From GCA-958296115 sp965222445 (lineage in GTDB: Bacteria; Chloroflexota; Dehalococcoidia; Lucifugimonadales; CAJWER01), in assembly GCA_965222445.1 (NCBI GenBank), contig CBDCTY010000001.1, positions 806,001 to 870,000 on the forward strand: 64,000 nucleotides of DNA, given 5' to 3'. Below the pieces are notes generated by a model. It worked only from the letters and a program-made list of their open reading frames with translations, searched no databases and was not told the origin of the DNA. Below are positions 7,756 through 16,030 of the stretch, piece after piece. Each line of letters begins with the position of its first letter. Positions within the stretch are counted from its first letter, which is position 1. A program made the translations under genes and the position numbers.

Positions 7756-9120
7756 ATGAAGGCGCGCGACCCGTACTACAAGAAGACCGCGGCCCTCGAC
7801 ATTGGCGGTCTGAGCCTGGAGTTCCGTGTCTCCCAGACCCTGTTCAGCAGTCACGCGGTAGACGCTGGGACCCAGCTCCTGCTGCGGACCCTCCACGGTA
7901 CTGGCCGCCGGTTCGAGAAAGTGCTGGACCTCGGCTGTGGGTACGGCCCTATAGGGGTTGCGCTGAAGGCGCTAAACCCCGGGGCAGCCCTGCACATGGT
8001 GGACAGGGATGCGTTGGCCGTCGGCTATGCATCTCAGAACGCCCTGCTCAACGGGATCGACGACGCCCTGGCCTACCCCAGTCTCGGCTTCGACGACATC
8101 CGGGACAGGGACTTCGACCTGGTCGCTGCGAACATTCCCGGGAAGGCCGGCGAACAGGTCATCGCTTCCTGGTTGACGGACGCGCCGCTCTTTCTTCGCG
8201 ACCAGGGGCAGGTGGGAGTAGTGGTCGTCTCCCCCCTCGAGCCTTTCGTCAATGAGGTCATCGACGGGATCCGTGGAGCCGATGTCGTACTCCGAAAACG
8301 CAGGGCCGGGCACACCGTACTCATCTATGCAGCCGGTATAGCACAGGATTCGCCGCCCGCCCATGTGGGGTCGTTCAGCCGTGGCGACTACGATCGGGTC
8401 GAGGGCGCCTTCTCACACGGAAAGATCGAATACCAGATGAACACCGTCTTCGGATTGCCGGAGTTCGACTCGCTGAGCTACCAGACGCGGTTTCTTTGCA
8501 CCGTCCTCCAGAACCTCGACCGGCAGCCTGGAGACCTTCGGGCAACCCCGTCATTCCGGCTTTCGCCGGAATCCAGATCCCGCATGATCAAGGGAGGTAG
8601 CTTGCAGAAGCCGGACTCTCACCCTCACCCCAACCCTCTCCCGTCGAGGGAGAGGGGGTTACGCAAAGGTCTTCAGCCTGGGGATAGGGTGCTCGTGCTG
8701 AACCCCGGACAGGGCCACGTCCCGGTCATCCTGTCGAAGGCCATGACGCCGGCCCATATCGACATGGTCGACAGGGACCTGCTTGCCCTGCGCTGCTCGG
8801 CCAGGAATCTCAGCCTGAACGGCTATGACGCCTCGAAGTTCTCGATTGGACATCGGGTGGGAATCGATGATGACGAGTCCAGGTGGGACCTGATTGTGGC
8901 GGAAGTGAGGGACGAGGAGGGCCCGGACGTCATGGCGATGCAATTCCGGCAGGCCGCCGAGCACCTCGCGCCCGGCGGTCAAATGGTCGTAGCGGCAAAC
9001 TCCGCCACAATCACGCGGCTGCTCGACGTCTGCAAGAAGGAGCGCCTGGGCGCAGTCCAGCAGCGCAAGCGAAGGCGCGGCAGCAGTGTCCTGGTAGTGG
9101 GACGCTGGCCGTATCGGTAG
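7756..9120 (+). CDS. Two-domain class I SAM methyltransferase (RsmC-like) with a repeat-derived insert
   Basis: 454 residues from ATG 7756; a TTG at 7747 is possible. Domain 1 has the SAM motif LDLGCGYGPIG (residues 57-67), an acidic motif MVDRD and ANIPGK (125-130) at the position of the NPPY/F catalytic loop, as in RNA guanine methyltransferases of the RsmC/RlmG type. Domain 2 (from about 307) repeats the layout but lacks the GxGxG signature (VLVLNPGQGHVPV), so it is probably structural. Residues 257-306 are a 150-bp in-frame insertion between two CAGCCTGG copies (8524 and 8674), made of genomic repeat sequence reading HPHPNPLPSRERG. Confidence 0.85.
   Translation: MKARDPYYKKTAALDIGGLSLEFRVSQTLFSSHAVDAGTQLLLRTLHGTGRRFEKVLDLGCGYGPIGVALKALNPGAALHMVDRDALAVGYASQNALLNGIDDALAYPSLGFDDIRDRDFDLVAANIPGKAGEQVIASWLTDAPLFLRDQGQVGVVVVSPLEPFVNEVIDGIRGADVVLRKRRAGHTVLIYAAGIAQDSPPAHVGSFSRGDYDRVEGAFSHGKIEYQMNTVFGLPEFDSLSYQTRFLCTVLQNLDRQPGDLRATPSFRLSPESRSRMIKGGSLQKPDSHPHPNPLPSRERGLRKGLQPGDRVLVLNPGQGHVPVILSKAMTPAHIDMVDRDLLALRCSARNLSLNGYDASKFSIGHRVGIDDDESRWDLIVAEVRDEEGPDVMAMQFRQAAEHLAPGGQMVVAANSATITRLLDVCKKERLGAVQQRKRRRGSSVLVVGRWPYR
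8524..8681 (+). repeat. Repeat DNA inserted in frame in the methyltransferase gene
   Basis: Contains a hairpin TCATTCCGGCTTTCGCCGGA and the CTCACCCTCACC/CCCTCTCCC element that is intergenic elsewhere (17990-18032, 19628-19660, 23400-23520). It is bounded by direct copies of CAGCCTGG exactly 150 bp apart. Removing one unit joins DRQPGD to RVLVLNPG without changing frame. Confidence 0.85.
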
Positions 9121-9473
9121 CCGCCGCGGCTGGTTTCTGAGAGCAGGACGGACGGTTCAGACTCAATGAGCCGCGGGAGCCGCCTGTCCTTGTTGTCATT
9201 CTGAGGAGCACAGCGACGAAGAATCTACAGTCCTTCGCACACAGGGCCGTCCCCTAATGACACGCGTAGATTCCTCACTCCGCTGGCGCTGCGTTCGGAA
9301 TGACACTCGGGGAGGAACTCTCATCTCACGGAGACTGAACAGTCACTGCGTTCAACACCTGGATCCTCGTCTGCTCTTTGGTCGTCAATGTCAATCCTCT
9401 CATGGACTGACATTTTCATTGAACAGTTACACCCTGACATAATCATTGAACATCTACATGCGGGCCGGGCGGG
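9121..9473. repeat. Gene-free stretch with inverted-repeat element (9194-9305)
   Basis: 9194-9305 starts TGTCATTCTGAGGAGC and ends GCTGCGTTCGGAATGACA. The arms converge on GAATCTACAG and TAGATTCCTC and enclose about 40 bp. The same element is intact at 32508-32618, is present as a left arm at 21913 and 22972, and has its matching right arm at 23180-23219. A related pair of arms encloses the GIY-YIG gene at 57651. The following 120 bases share a GACTGAACAGT motif with other copies. Confidence 0.85.
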
Positions 9474-9474
9474 A

Positions 9475-9504
9475 TTGACAACTTGGGTGTGTCGGTAATA
9501 CAAT
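9475..9504 (+). promoter_or_regulatory. Sigma70-type promoter of nfeD-slipin
   Basis: TTGACA at 9475-9480 and TACAAT at 9499-9504 with an 18-base spacer, about 70 bases before the ATG of the NfeD-family gene. Confidence 0.6.
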
Positions 9505-9573
9505 TACACGTAACGTAGCGTCTGGAAGGGGAGCGACCCCTTCCGCCGGGCGGCGAGCTGGGAAGCCGGGGTT

Positions 9574-10938
9574 ATGAGACGCGCAATTGCAGTCGGCATC
9601 GTGGTGCTGTGCCTGGGTGGGGCGATCGTCTCCCAGGGACTTGCGGCCGTACTGGCGGCGGAGCCCCACGTCGCCCTGATCGACCTGGACGACGCCATCC
9701 ATCCCAGCTCCGCACGTTTCGTGAAGCGGGCCATCGCAAAGGCCACCGAGGACGGTGCCCGTATGCTCGTCATACGGCTGGACACGCCGGGCGGCCTCCT
9801 CGATTCCACCCGAGAGATCGTCGGGGCCATACTAAACTCCGAGACGCCGGTGGTCGTGTACGTTGCGCCGGAGGGCGCACACGCCGCGTCCGCGGGCACG
9901 TTCCTGGCCGCGGCGGCCCACGCAGCAGCGATGGCGCCGGTCACGAACATCGGCGCAGCGTCGCCCGTCGGACTCGGCGAGGACCTGCCGGAGACGCTGG
10001 AGCGCAAGGCCTCGCAGGACGCTGCCGCCTTCCTGCGCGAGATCGCGGGCGAACGCGGGCGCAACGTGGAAGCGCTGGAGTCCACGGTCTTCGAGGCGGC
10101 GTCGTTCTCGGCGACCGAGGCCCTGGACCAGAACGTCATCGACCTCGTTGCGGACGATCTGCAGGACCTCCTGGCGCAGCTCGACGGCACGGTCGTCGAG
10201 CTGCGTTCAGGCCCAGTGCGCCTCGATCTCGAAGGGCTGGATGTCAGGGAGATCGAGCGCACTCCCCTCGAGGTGGTCCTGGGATTCCTGGCCGACCCCA
10301 ACCTCGCGTTCGCGCTCGTGTCCATAGGCCTCATCGCGCTCCTGATCGAGTGGGTGCTCCCCGGCCTCTGGGGCCCGGGAATACTGGGCGTCATCTGCCT
10401 CGCGCTCGGCTTCGTGGCCCTGGGCAACCTGCCCGTCAACTGGGTGGGCGCTGCCCTGATGGTATTTGCGATATTCCTCTTCTACGTCGAGACGCAGGCG
10501 CCGGGCATCGGGATTTTCGGGGTGTCGGGCGTGATCGCCTTCATTGTCGGCGGCTTCCTGCTGGTGGGCGGGATCACGCCGCCCGCGATTCCACAGCCGC
10601 CGGACGCGCCCAGCTTCAGGGTGAACTACTTCCTCCTGGCGGGGATCGCGGCGGGAATGGCGTCGCTGGTCCTGTTCGTGGCCAAGGACCTGGCGCGGGC
10701 GCGCAAGCTCGCTTCCGAAGACCGGAGCTCGACCGCCCCCATCGTCGGCCAGATGGCCGTCGTGACAGCGACCCTGGACCCGCAGGGCTCCGTCCACGCT
10801 GGCGGGGAGGAGTGGACCGCGGTAAGCGACTCCGGCGAGCCCATAGACGAGGGCGAACAGGTTATAGTATCGGAGGCCGAGGGCCTTACCCTGAAGGTCT
10901 TCAGGTCGTCGGAAGCGTACGGGGATAGCGACCTGTAA
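9574..10938 (+). CDS. NfeD-family membrane-bound serine protease (ClpP-like)
   Basis: 454 residues. The signal peptide MRRAIAVGIVVLCLGGAIVS leads into a ClpP-class protease domain with the likely Ser106 nucleophile in AHAASAGTF and general base Lys145 in LERKASQDA, the Ser-Lys dyad of the archaeal homologue PH1510. Then come about four membrane helices (residues 235-365) and a C-terminal OB-fold NfeD domain. Such proteases cleave membrane-associated substrates, including stomatin-type partners. The slipin gene follows after 25 bases, the classic pairing. Confidence 0.92.
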   Translation: MRRAIAVGIVVLCLGGAIVSQGLAAVLAAEPHVALIDLDDAIHPSSARFVKRAIAKATEDGARMLVIRLDTPGGLLDSTREIVGAILNSETPVVVYVAPEGAHAASAGTFLAAAAHAAAMAPVTNIGAASPVGLGEDLPETLERKASQDAAAFLREIAGERGRNVEALESTVFEAASFSATEALDQNVIDLVADDLQDLLAQLDGTVVELRSGPVRLDLEGLDVREIERTPLEVVLGFLADPNLAFALVSIGLIALLIEWVLPGLWGPGILGVICLALGFVALGNLPVNWVGAALMVFAIFLFYVETQAPGIGIFGVSGVIAFIVGGFLLVGGITPPAIPQPPDAPSFRVNYFLLAGIAAGMASLVLFVAKDLARARKLASEDRSSTAPIVGQMAVVTATLDPQGSVHAGGEEWTAVSDSGEPIDEGEQVIVSEAEGLTLKVFRSSEAYGDSDL

Positions 10939-10963
10939 GGATTCAAACCAAAGGAGAAGCGCA

Positions 10964-11827
10964 ATGGGTATAGTCAATTTCCTGAGAAACTACCAGAGGA
11001 TGGCCCGGTTCCGGTGGGGCAACTTCGAGGGCATGAAGGGCCCCGGCCCCGTCTGGCTCGTGCCCATCATGCACAGCGGCACAAGGGTCGACCTGCGAAC
11101 CGAGGTGCTGGACATCGCGCGCCAGACGAACATTACCAAGGACAACGCTCCCATCTCCATCGACTTCCTCATCTACATGCGCGTGATGGACGAACACGCG
11201 GACAGGGCGGTCCTCGAGGTCGAGAACTACCGGCCCGCGGTGATCGGGCTCGCGACGACAACGCTGAGGGCGGTCGTAGGCGACATCGACCTGGACGAGG
11301 TGCTCTCGCAGCGCGAGCGCATCAACACCATCCTCAGGGAGAAGCTGGACTCGGAGACGGAGCGCTGGGGGGTCAAGGTCACCAACGTCGAGATCCGCGA
11401 GATCGAGCCGCCGCCCGACATCCAGGATGCGATGAACCGCCAGATGTCGGCGGAGCGCGTGCGCCGTGCGGTGGTGAGGGAGGCGGACGGTACGAGGGCG
11501 GCGGCCATCACGGTCGCCGAGGGCGAGAAGCAGGCCGCAATCCTCAAGGCGGAGGGCCAGCGCCAGGCGGAGATCCTGCAGGCGGAGGGCGACCAGCAGG
11601 CCGCCGTACTTCGCGCCCAGGGGTTCAGCACCGCCCTGGAGAAGATACACGAGGTCGCGCAGAGGGTCGACGCGAACACCCTGAGCCTCCAGTACTTCGA
11701 CACGCTGAAGGAGCTCGGCGCCAGCCCGTCCACCAAGTTCATATTCCCGATGGAGTTCACCAATCTCCTCAAGCCCTTCATGAACATGACCGATCGCTCG
11801 GGCAACGGGCAGGACGACAAGAGCTAG
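10964..11827 (+). CDS. Slipin/stomatin-type SPFH protein
   Basis: 287 residues with AAGGAGAAG before the ATG. The SPFH domain covers about residues 25-190 (VDLRTEVLDIARQTNITKD, then ERWGVKVTNVEIREIEPP). A heptad-like Ala/Glu/Gln-rich coiled coil (AEGEKQAAILKAEGQRQAE) follows and probably drives oligomerisation. There is no clear N-terminal hydrophobic hairpin of the kind that anchors most slipins. It is the probable partner of the upstream NfeD protease in membrane quality control. Confidence 0.9.
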   Translation: MGIVNFLRNYQRMARFRWGNFEGMKGPGPVWLVPIMHSGTRVDLRTEVLDIARQTNITKDNAPISIDFLIYMRVMDEHADRAVLEVENYRPAVIGLATTTLRAVVGDIDLDEVLSQRERINTILREKLDSETERWGVKVTNVEIREIEPPPDIQDAMNRQMSAERVRRAVVREADGTRAAAITVAEGEKQAAILKAEGQRQAEILQAEGDQQAAVLRAQGFSTALEKIHEVAQRVDANTLSLQYFDTLKELGASPSTKFIFPMEFTNLLKPFMNMTDRSGNGQDDKS

Positions 11828-11897
11828 CCCTGTCGGTGCTCGACCCGGGAGTGACCGGACAGCCTCGCGCCCTGATCTATAGAGGTCAGGGTGCGGG

Positions 11898-13031
11898 TTA
11901 CACTTCCCAGCGGCAGGAGGCCGCGTGGGTGATGCCGTCGGGCCCGGTGATGTAGTAGACGGTCAGGATGGTCCCGTCGGCGAGCTGGGTCGAAATCGGG
12001 TATCCGAGGTCGGCCCCTGCCCTCGACATGTCGGGGCGCATCTCGTTGGGCGTGCCGCCGTCGTCCCGCAGGACGATGATGTTGTCGGTGTCCCAAGTCT
12101 CGCCGCCGTCGCTGCTCAGGACAGCCCGCACGCCCATGGGCTCCCGGCGGTGGCCGTAGGAGCACAGCACCCGGCCGTCCCGCAGCATGAGCAGGTGCGT
12201 CGGGTATCCCCAGAAGTCGGCCTCCATCGGGTACGTCCACGTCAGCCCCTTGTTCTCGGACCACCGCTGGACCAGGCCGCCCGAGTCGCCCGGGTGCTCG
12301 GACCGGATGTCCGGGGAGGTGCGGGACAGGGAGAGAATCCTGCCCGGTGCGACCTCGAGGAACGAAGTCTCGTTGGTGTAACGGGCTCCTGCGTGGGAGC
12401 CCATCGGTATCATGCGGAAGGTCTTGCCTTCGTCGTCTGAGCGCCACACGAACGATCCCGATGGATTGCCGTCGGAGGCCTGGGCCGTGCAGGATATGAG
12501 GATGGCGCCGTCGGCGAGCCGGCTACCCTGCGGGACCTGGTGCACCTGGAATCCGCCGACGCCCGGGATGGTCCACTCGCGGCGCGTCCACGTCCTGCCC
12601 CTGTCGGTCGAGCGCTGGACGAACATCTTGTGCCCACCCACGACGATGGAGTCCGCGTCGAGCTGGTGTGGCCGCACGATCAGGCCCGTCTGCTCGGCCT
12701 CCTCGCGGCGTTCGGCGGGCCAAATCTGCCAGCCCACCGAACCGGCGCACAGGTACGACCCGTCGGACATCACGTCCGCGAAGCGGTCATACCTCTCGCG
12801 GGGGTTCTGTCCGGGCCAGTTGTACGGTATCGCCGGGTCGTCCGACTCCTGCCACGACTCGCCGTCGTCCCGCGACTCGAAGACCAGGAACTGGGACCGC
12901 CTGTCGACGTGGAAGTGGTCGCTGAACGGCGAAGCGGGCACGCCCACGGCCTGCCGCCCGTCGGGCATGAAGTAGAGCTGCGGGAACGCCGTGTACCAGC
13001 CGCGGCGCTTGGAGATTATCGTGTGCTTCAT
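11898..13031 (-). CDS. Sialidase-superfamily protein with BNR/Asp-box repeats
   Basis: 377 residues; ATG at 13029-13031 preceded by GGAGGC. Several Asp-box motifs of the S-x-D-x-G-x-x-W kind are visible (RDDGESW, STDRGRTW, SSDGGETW), giving a six-bladed propeller fold. No signal peptide is evident, so it may act in the cytoplasm. The start overlaps the stop of the upstream GNAT gene (ATGA), implying translational coupling. The superfamily includes sialidases, other glycosidases and non-catalytic members; substrate is unknown. A second member lies at 54482-55570. Confidence 0.85.
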   Translation of the reverse strand: MKHTIISKRRGWYTAFPQLYFMPDGRQAVGVPASPFSDHFHVDRRSQFLVFESRDDGESWQESDDPAIPYNWPGQNPRERYDRFADVMSDGSYLCAGSVGWQIWPAERREEAEQTGLIVRPHQLDADSIVVGGHKMFVQRSTDRGRTWTRREWTIPGVGGFQVHQVPQGSRLADGAILISCTAQASDGNPSGSFVWRSDDEGKTFRMIPMGSHAGARYTNETSFLEVAPGRILSLSRTSPDIRSEHPGDSGGLVQRWSENKGLTWTYPMEADFWGYPTHLLMLRDGRVLCSYGHRREPMGVRAVLSSDGGETWDTDNIIVLRDDGGTPNEMRPDMSRAGADLGYPISTQLADGTILTVYYITGPDGITHAASCRWEV

Positions 13032-13723
13032 GGGTATGCCTCCGGGCGAGATTGGCCGGATAGATTCCATGTCGCCGCATACGGGATGAGACCCAGCTTG
13101 CGGGCAACGGCGCGCGTCGCGTCGTTGGACCACGAAGTGCTGTACAGAGGCGTGCGCCCAGATGCCCTCATGGCCAGCGCCCATGCCGCAGCGACGCGCG
13201 GCCCGAGTCCGCGCCCTCGGAACGGTGGCGCTGTCTCCAGCCCCGCTTCCGCCGCGAAGCTGGCCCTCCTGGCGCAGAAGCAGACGCTCACGGCGTGGCC
13301 ATCCTCCAGAACAGCGACGATGGGTGACGCCTCCGGGACCTCGTCGGCGGTCCAGCCGAAGAAATTGGACTCGAGCTGCCACAACTCGTCGACGAGGTCC
13401 GTCTTCCCAAGCTGGGGAAGTGACTCCGGGAAAATGAATGCCGGACCCGAGCCGAGTTCCCCTCCGACCAGCGCCACATACCGCTCAGCGTGGACTGGAG
13501 GATTGCGGAGGTCCGAAATGGGCGGCTCCTCCCGCGCGAGGCTCTCGATCTCACCGGCGATCTCCGGTGCAACGTCTCGGTGGATGGCCCACGCGCAGCT
13601 CGTAGCCCCTCGTACCAGGATGAATGCGGGGCCCCGACCCGGCCTCGGCTTGTGCGTCGAGACGATGCGCCCATCCTCGTCGAACACATACCTCGTCCGC
13701 AGGCAGAGCTCGGGCGTGCCCAT
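13028..13723 (-). CDS. GNAT-family N-acetyltransferase
   Basis: 231 residues. The acetyl-CoA binding signature is visible in PPFRGRGLGPRVAAAWA (about residue 180), followed by TSWSNDATRAVARKLGL, the usual end of the GNAT fold. The N-terminal 110 residues are diverged and may select the substrate. It is upstream of, and overlaps by 4 bases, the sialidase-like gene, so the two probably form an operon. Acceptor unknown. Confidence 0.82.
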   Translation of the reverse strand: MGTPELCLRTRYVFDEDGRIVSTHKPRPGRGPAFILVRGATSCAWAIHRDVAPEIAGEIESLAREEPPISDLRNPPVHAERYVALVGGELGSGPAFIFPESLPQLGKTDLVDELWQLESNFFGWTADEVPEASPIVAVLEDGHAVSVCFCARRASFAAEAGLETAPPFRGRGLGPRVAAAWALAMRASGRTPLYSTSWSNDATRAVARKLGLIPYAATWNLSGQSRPEAYP

Positions 13724-13753
13724 CCTATGTAGCTCTCGTAGGAGACGACAGTG

Positions 13754-14053
13754 TCACACGGCCGCGTCCACGAGGTCCACTTTCAGTCGCTTGCCGAGGG
13801 CGGCGGCCGCTTTGTCCATGGTGAGGAGCGTCGCGGAAGGGTTGTCCGGGTCCAACAGCCGGTCCAGTGATGCTCGGCTGGTGTTCATTCGCCGCGCCAA
13901 TTCAGCTTTGCTGAGATTCTCCTCTGCCATGGTGCGATTGATCTGCCACGCGAATACGCGCTTTACGGCCAAGGAGCGCGCTTCAGCAAGGATGCCATCC
14001 TCCTCCAGAAGGTCGTCCAAGGCCGAGCCGATATGAGGATTCGAGTTAGTCAT
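13754..14053 (-). CDS. XRE-type HTH protein, probable antitoxin
   Basis: 99 residues with a helix-turn-helix in ENLSKAELARRMNTSRASLDRLLDP (about residues 44-68). Size and arrangement match HigA/MqsA-like antitoxins of type II systems, whose toxin gene usually sits directly upstream and overlaps. Only a short remnant of such a gene is present here, so this antitoxin is probably orphaned. Confidence 0.75.
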   Translation of the reverse strand: MTNSNPHIGSALDDLLEEDGILAEARSLAVKRVFAWQINRTMAEENLSKAELARRMNTSRASLDRLLDPDNPSATLLTMDKAAAALGKRLKVDLVDAAV

Positions 14054-14115
14054 GATGCGGTCTCCCGCCTGGGAACAGAAGAAGGCTGCTGGAACACGTT
14101 CAGATCAACGTCCAC
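14050..14115 (-). pseudogene. Possible remnant of a HigB/RelE-type toxin gene
   Basis: A 21-codon frame ends VFQQPSSVPRRETAS, resembling the C-terminus of HigB/RelE toxins (...TPRREIxxA). Its TGA overlaps the antitoxin ATG as ATGA, the spacing expected in an intact toxin-antitoxin operon. A stop lies just upstream in the same frame and no further toxin sequence is seen. The match is short, so this is tentative. Confidence 0.35.
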
Positions 14116-14784
14116 GGATCAATGTACCAAAAGTGGTTCATATCGGCAATGTGGGGCCAGGGCCCAAATCCCCCACCTAAACCGAACCGACGATCTGATC
14201 CAGTATCTGATTCAGCCCTGAAGACGGGGCCTTCTCTTCACCTGCTGAGTGAAAGAACGAATTGTCCAAAATGACCAATTTAGCTACAAAACTCAACCGC
14301 ATCGCCAATTTAGGTGGTGGATTTGGGAGGGGGCCCAGTGTTCAGAGTTAGTGAGAAGACATCCCTTCGTCATACCCGCGAGGCGGGTATCCAGGGGCGG
14401 TGTGTGGGCGTTCGTCTCACCAAGGCTGAACAGTTACCAGGGGGCATCCTCAATACGCGCGGGTGATGCGAATCGGCAGGTCTCAACGGCTTTCTGGGGC
14501 TCCAGTCCATACCTGAGCATAGAGGGAGATGGACTCACGCCCCCCGCCTTCGCGAGGGCAGGCTCTGCGCGGGAATCACCATGGCCTTGCAAAGGCCACA
14601 TAAAGGGTATGAAAATGGGTGCGGGATTCTCCGTTGCCACATGATCTGTGGCAGCGACCGGGGATTGGGTTCCCGCCCCCGTCTGCACGGGGGCAGGCTC
14701 TGCGCGGGAACGACGGTGTCGGGGCGTGCGGTTCATTTTCAGAGGAATGACGGCTCGGATTGGTCTGCATACGTAGAGAATACA
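14116..14784. repeat. Gene-free stretch with composite repeat copy B (14527-14755)
   Basis: No gene recognised. 14527-14755 aligns with composite copies A and C: hairpin module (14530-14575), ATGGCCTTGCAAAGGCCAC, second hairpin module (14666-14716) and the tail GTGCGGTTCATTTTCAG. The first hairpin carries a different inner core (CCCCCGCCTTCGCGAGGG) from copies A and C. 14116-14526 shows no coding signal. Confidence 0.8.
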
Positions 14785-15837
14785 CTACGGCGAGACGAGG
14801 ATTCTGAAGACGTCCTTGGTGGGTTCCATCATGCGCTTGAAGCCCTTGTCGATCACCTCGTCGAGGCGGACCCTGTCGGAGATTAGGGGCGCGGTGTCGA
14901 TGCCGCCGGCGGCGATGAGCTCGACGACCTCCTCGACGTCGCGGCGCTGGTAGGCGAGGGACCCGATGACGTGCTTCTCGCCGGCGACGACGGCGTTGAA
15001 GTCGATGGAGGTCTCGGCGGTGTAGATTGCGACCAGCAGCGCGCGGCCGCCGGGCCTGACCCAGTCCACCGCGAGCGCGGGCGTCTGCGGCCCCCCGGCG
15101 GCGTCTATGATCACGTCGGGGCCGTCGCCGTCCGTCATCTCCAGCAGACGGCTGTGGGCATCGGCGTCGGAGGTTTCGATCGTCTCGCCCGCGCCCAGCT
15201 CTACCGCCAGGTCGAGGCTCATCTGGCGGCGGTCGAGGGCGATGGTCTCCGCGCCCATGGCCTTCGCGGCCTGCATGGCCAGCAGCCCGACCGTGCCGCA
15301 CCCCAGCACGGCCAGCCGCTCGCCCGGCTTCACACCGCTGCGCCGCACTGCGTGGAGGGCGACGGATGCGGGCTCGACCAGCGCGGCCTGCTCGCTGGTC
15401 ACGGACTCGGGCAGCGGGATGGCTTCGTCGGCGCGCCACAGCATGTACTCCGCCAGGCCGCCGTCCAGGGCGAAGCCCGCGACGGCCATGTCCGGGCACA
15501 TCGTCTCCTCGCCGGCGGCGCAGCGGCGGCACGTGCGGCAGGTGAGCACCGTGTTCAGCGCCACCCTGTCGCCCGGGCCGACGTTCGATACGCCATCGCC
15601 CGCGTCGACGACCGTACCGGTGATCTCGTGTCCGGTGATGAGCGGCAGGGTGCGCCCGGTTATCGGGTTGGGCGCGCCGTGGGCGATGAAGTTCGGGCCG
15701 TACAGGTACTCCTCTATGTCCGTGGCGCATATGCCGCAGTGGTCTATGCGCAGCTTCACCTCGCCCGGGCCGGGCTGAGGCTCGGGGACGTCTTCGAGCC
15801 TGAGGTCTTTGTTGCCGTGGTATACGAGCGCCTTCAT
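14785..15837 (-). CDS. Zinc-dependent alcohol/polyol dehydrogenase (MDR family)
   Basis: 350 residues. The GroES-like domain has the catalytic zinc ligands in CGICATD and GHE, and the four-Cys structural zinc site CRTCRRCAAGEETMC (about residues 100-114). The Rossmann domain has VLGCGTVGLLAMQAA. These place it among sorbitol, threonine and 2,3-butanediol dehydrogenases; substrate is not resolvable. RBS GAGGAT precedes the ATG. It is downstream of the second orphan permease by about 190 bases on the same strand. Confidence 0.9.
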   Translation of the reverse strand: MKALVYHGNKDLRLEDVPEPQPGPGEVKLRIDHCGICATDIEEYLYGPNFIAHGAPNPITGRTLPLITGHEITGTVVDAGDGVSNVGPGDRVALNTVLTCRTCRRCAAGEETMCPDMAVAGFALDGGLAEYMLWRADEAIPLPESVTSEQAALVEPASVALHAVRRSGVKPGERLAVLGCGTVGLLAMQAAKAMGAETIALDRRQMSLDLAVELGAGETIETSDADAHSRLLEMTDGDGPDVIIDAAGGPQTPALAVDWVRPGGRALLVAIYTAETSIDFNAVVAGEKHVIGSLAYQRRDVEEVVELIAAGGIDTAPLISDRVRLDEVIDKGFKRMMEPTKDVFRILVSP

Positions 15838-16030
15838 GTCATCCTCACCTTATTCCGATTCGTTCTGCGACGACGCCAATTCAGGTCGTTTCAAAGCCGC
15901 CCTCGGCTTTGCCAATTGGCAGGGTTGTCTGCATCCTCACGGCCGCTGGGAGGGCGGGTTACAAACCCGCCCCTACGCGTGTGATTCAGAGGCTGGCCGT
16001 GTATTCGTGGCCGCATCACAATGAGTGACT
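15838..16030. repeat. Short intergenic repeat, GGCGGGTT..AACCCGCC hairpin
   Basis: 15950-15978 contains GGGCGGGTTACAAACCCGCC, which recurs near 38640, 50178 and 55604 with the same CCCCTACG-type flank. No gene. Confidence 0.65.
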
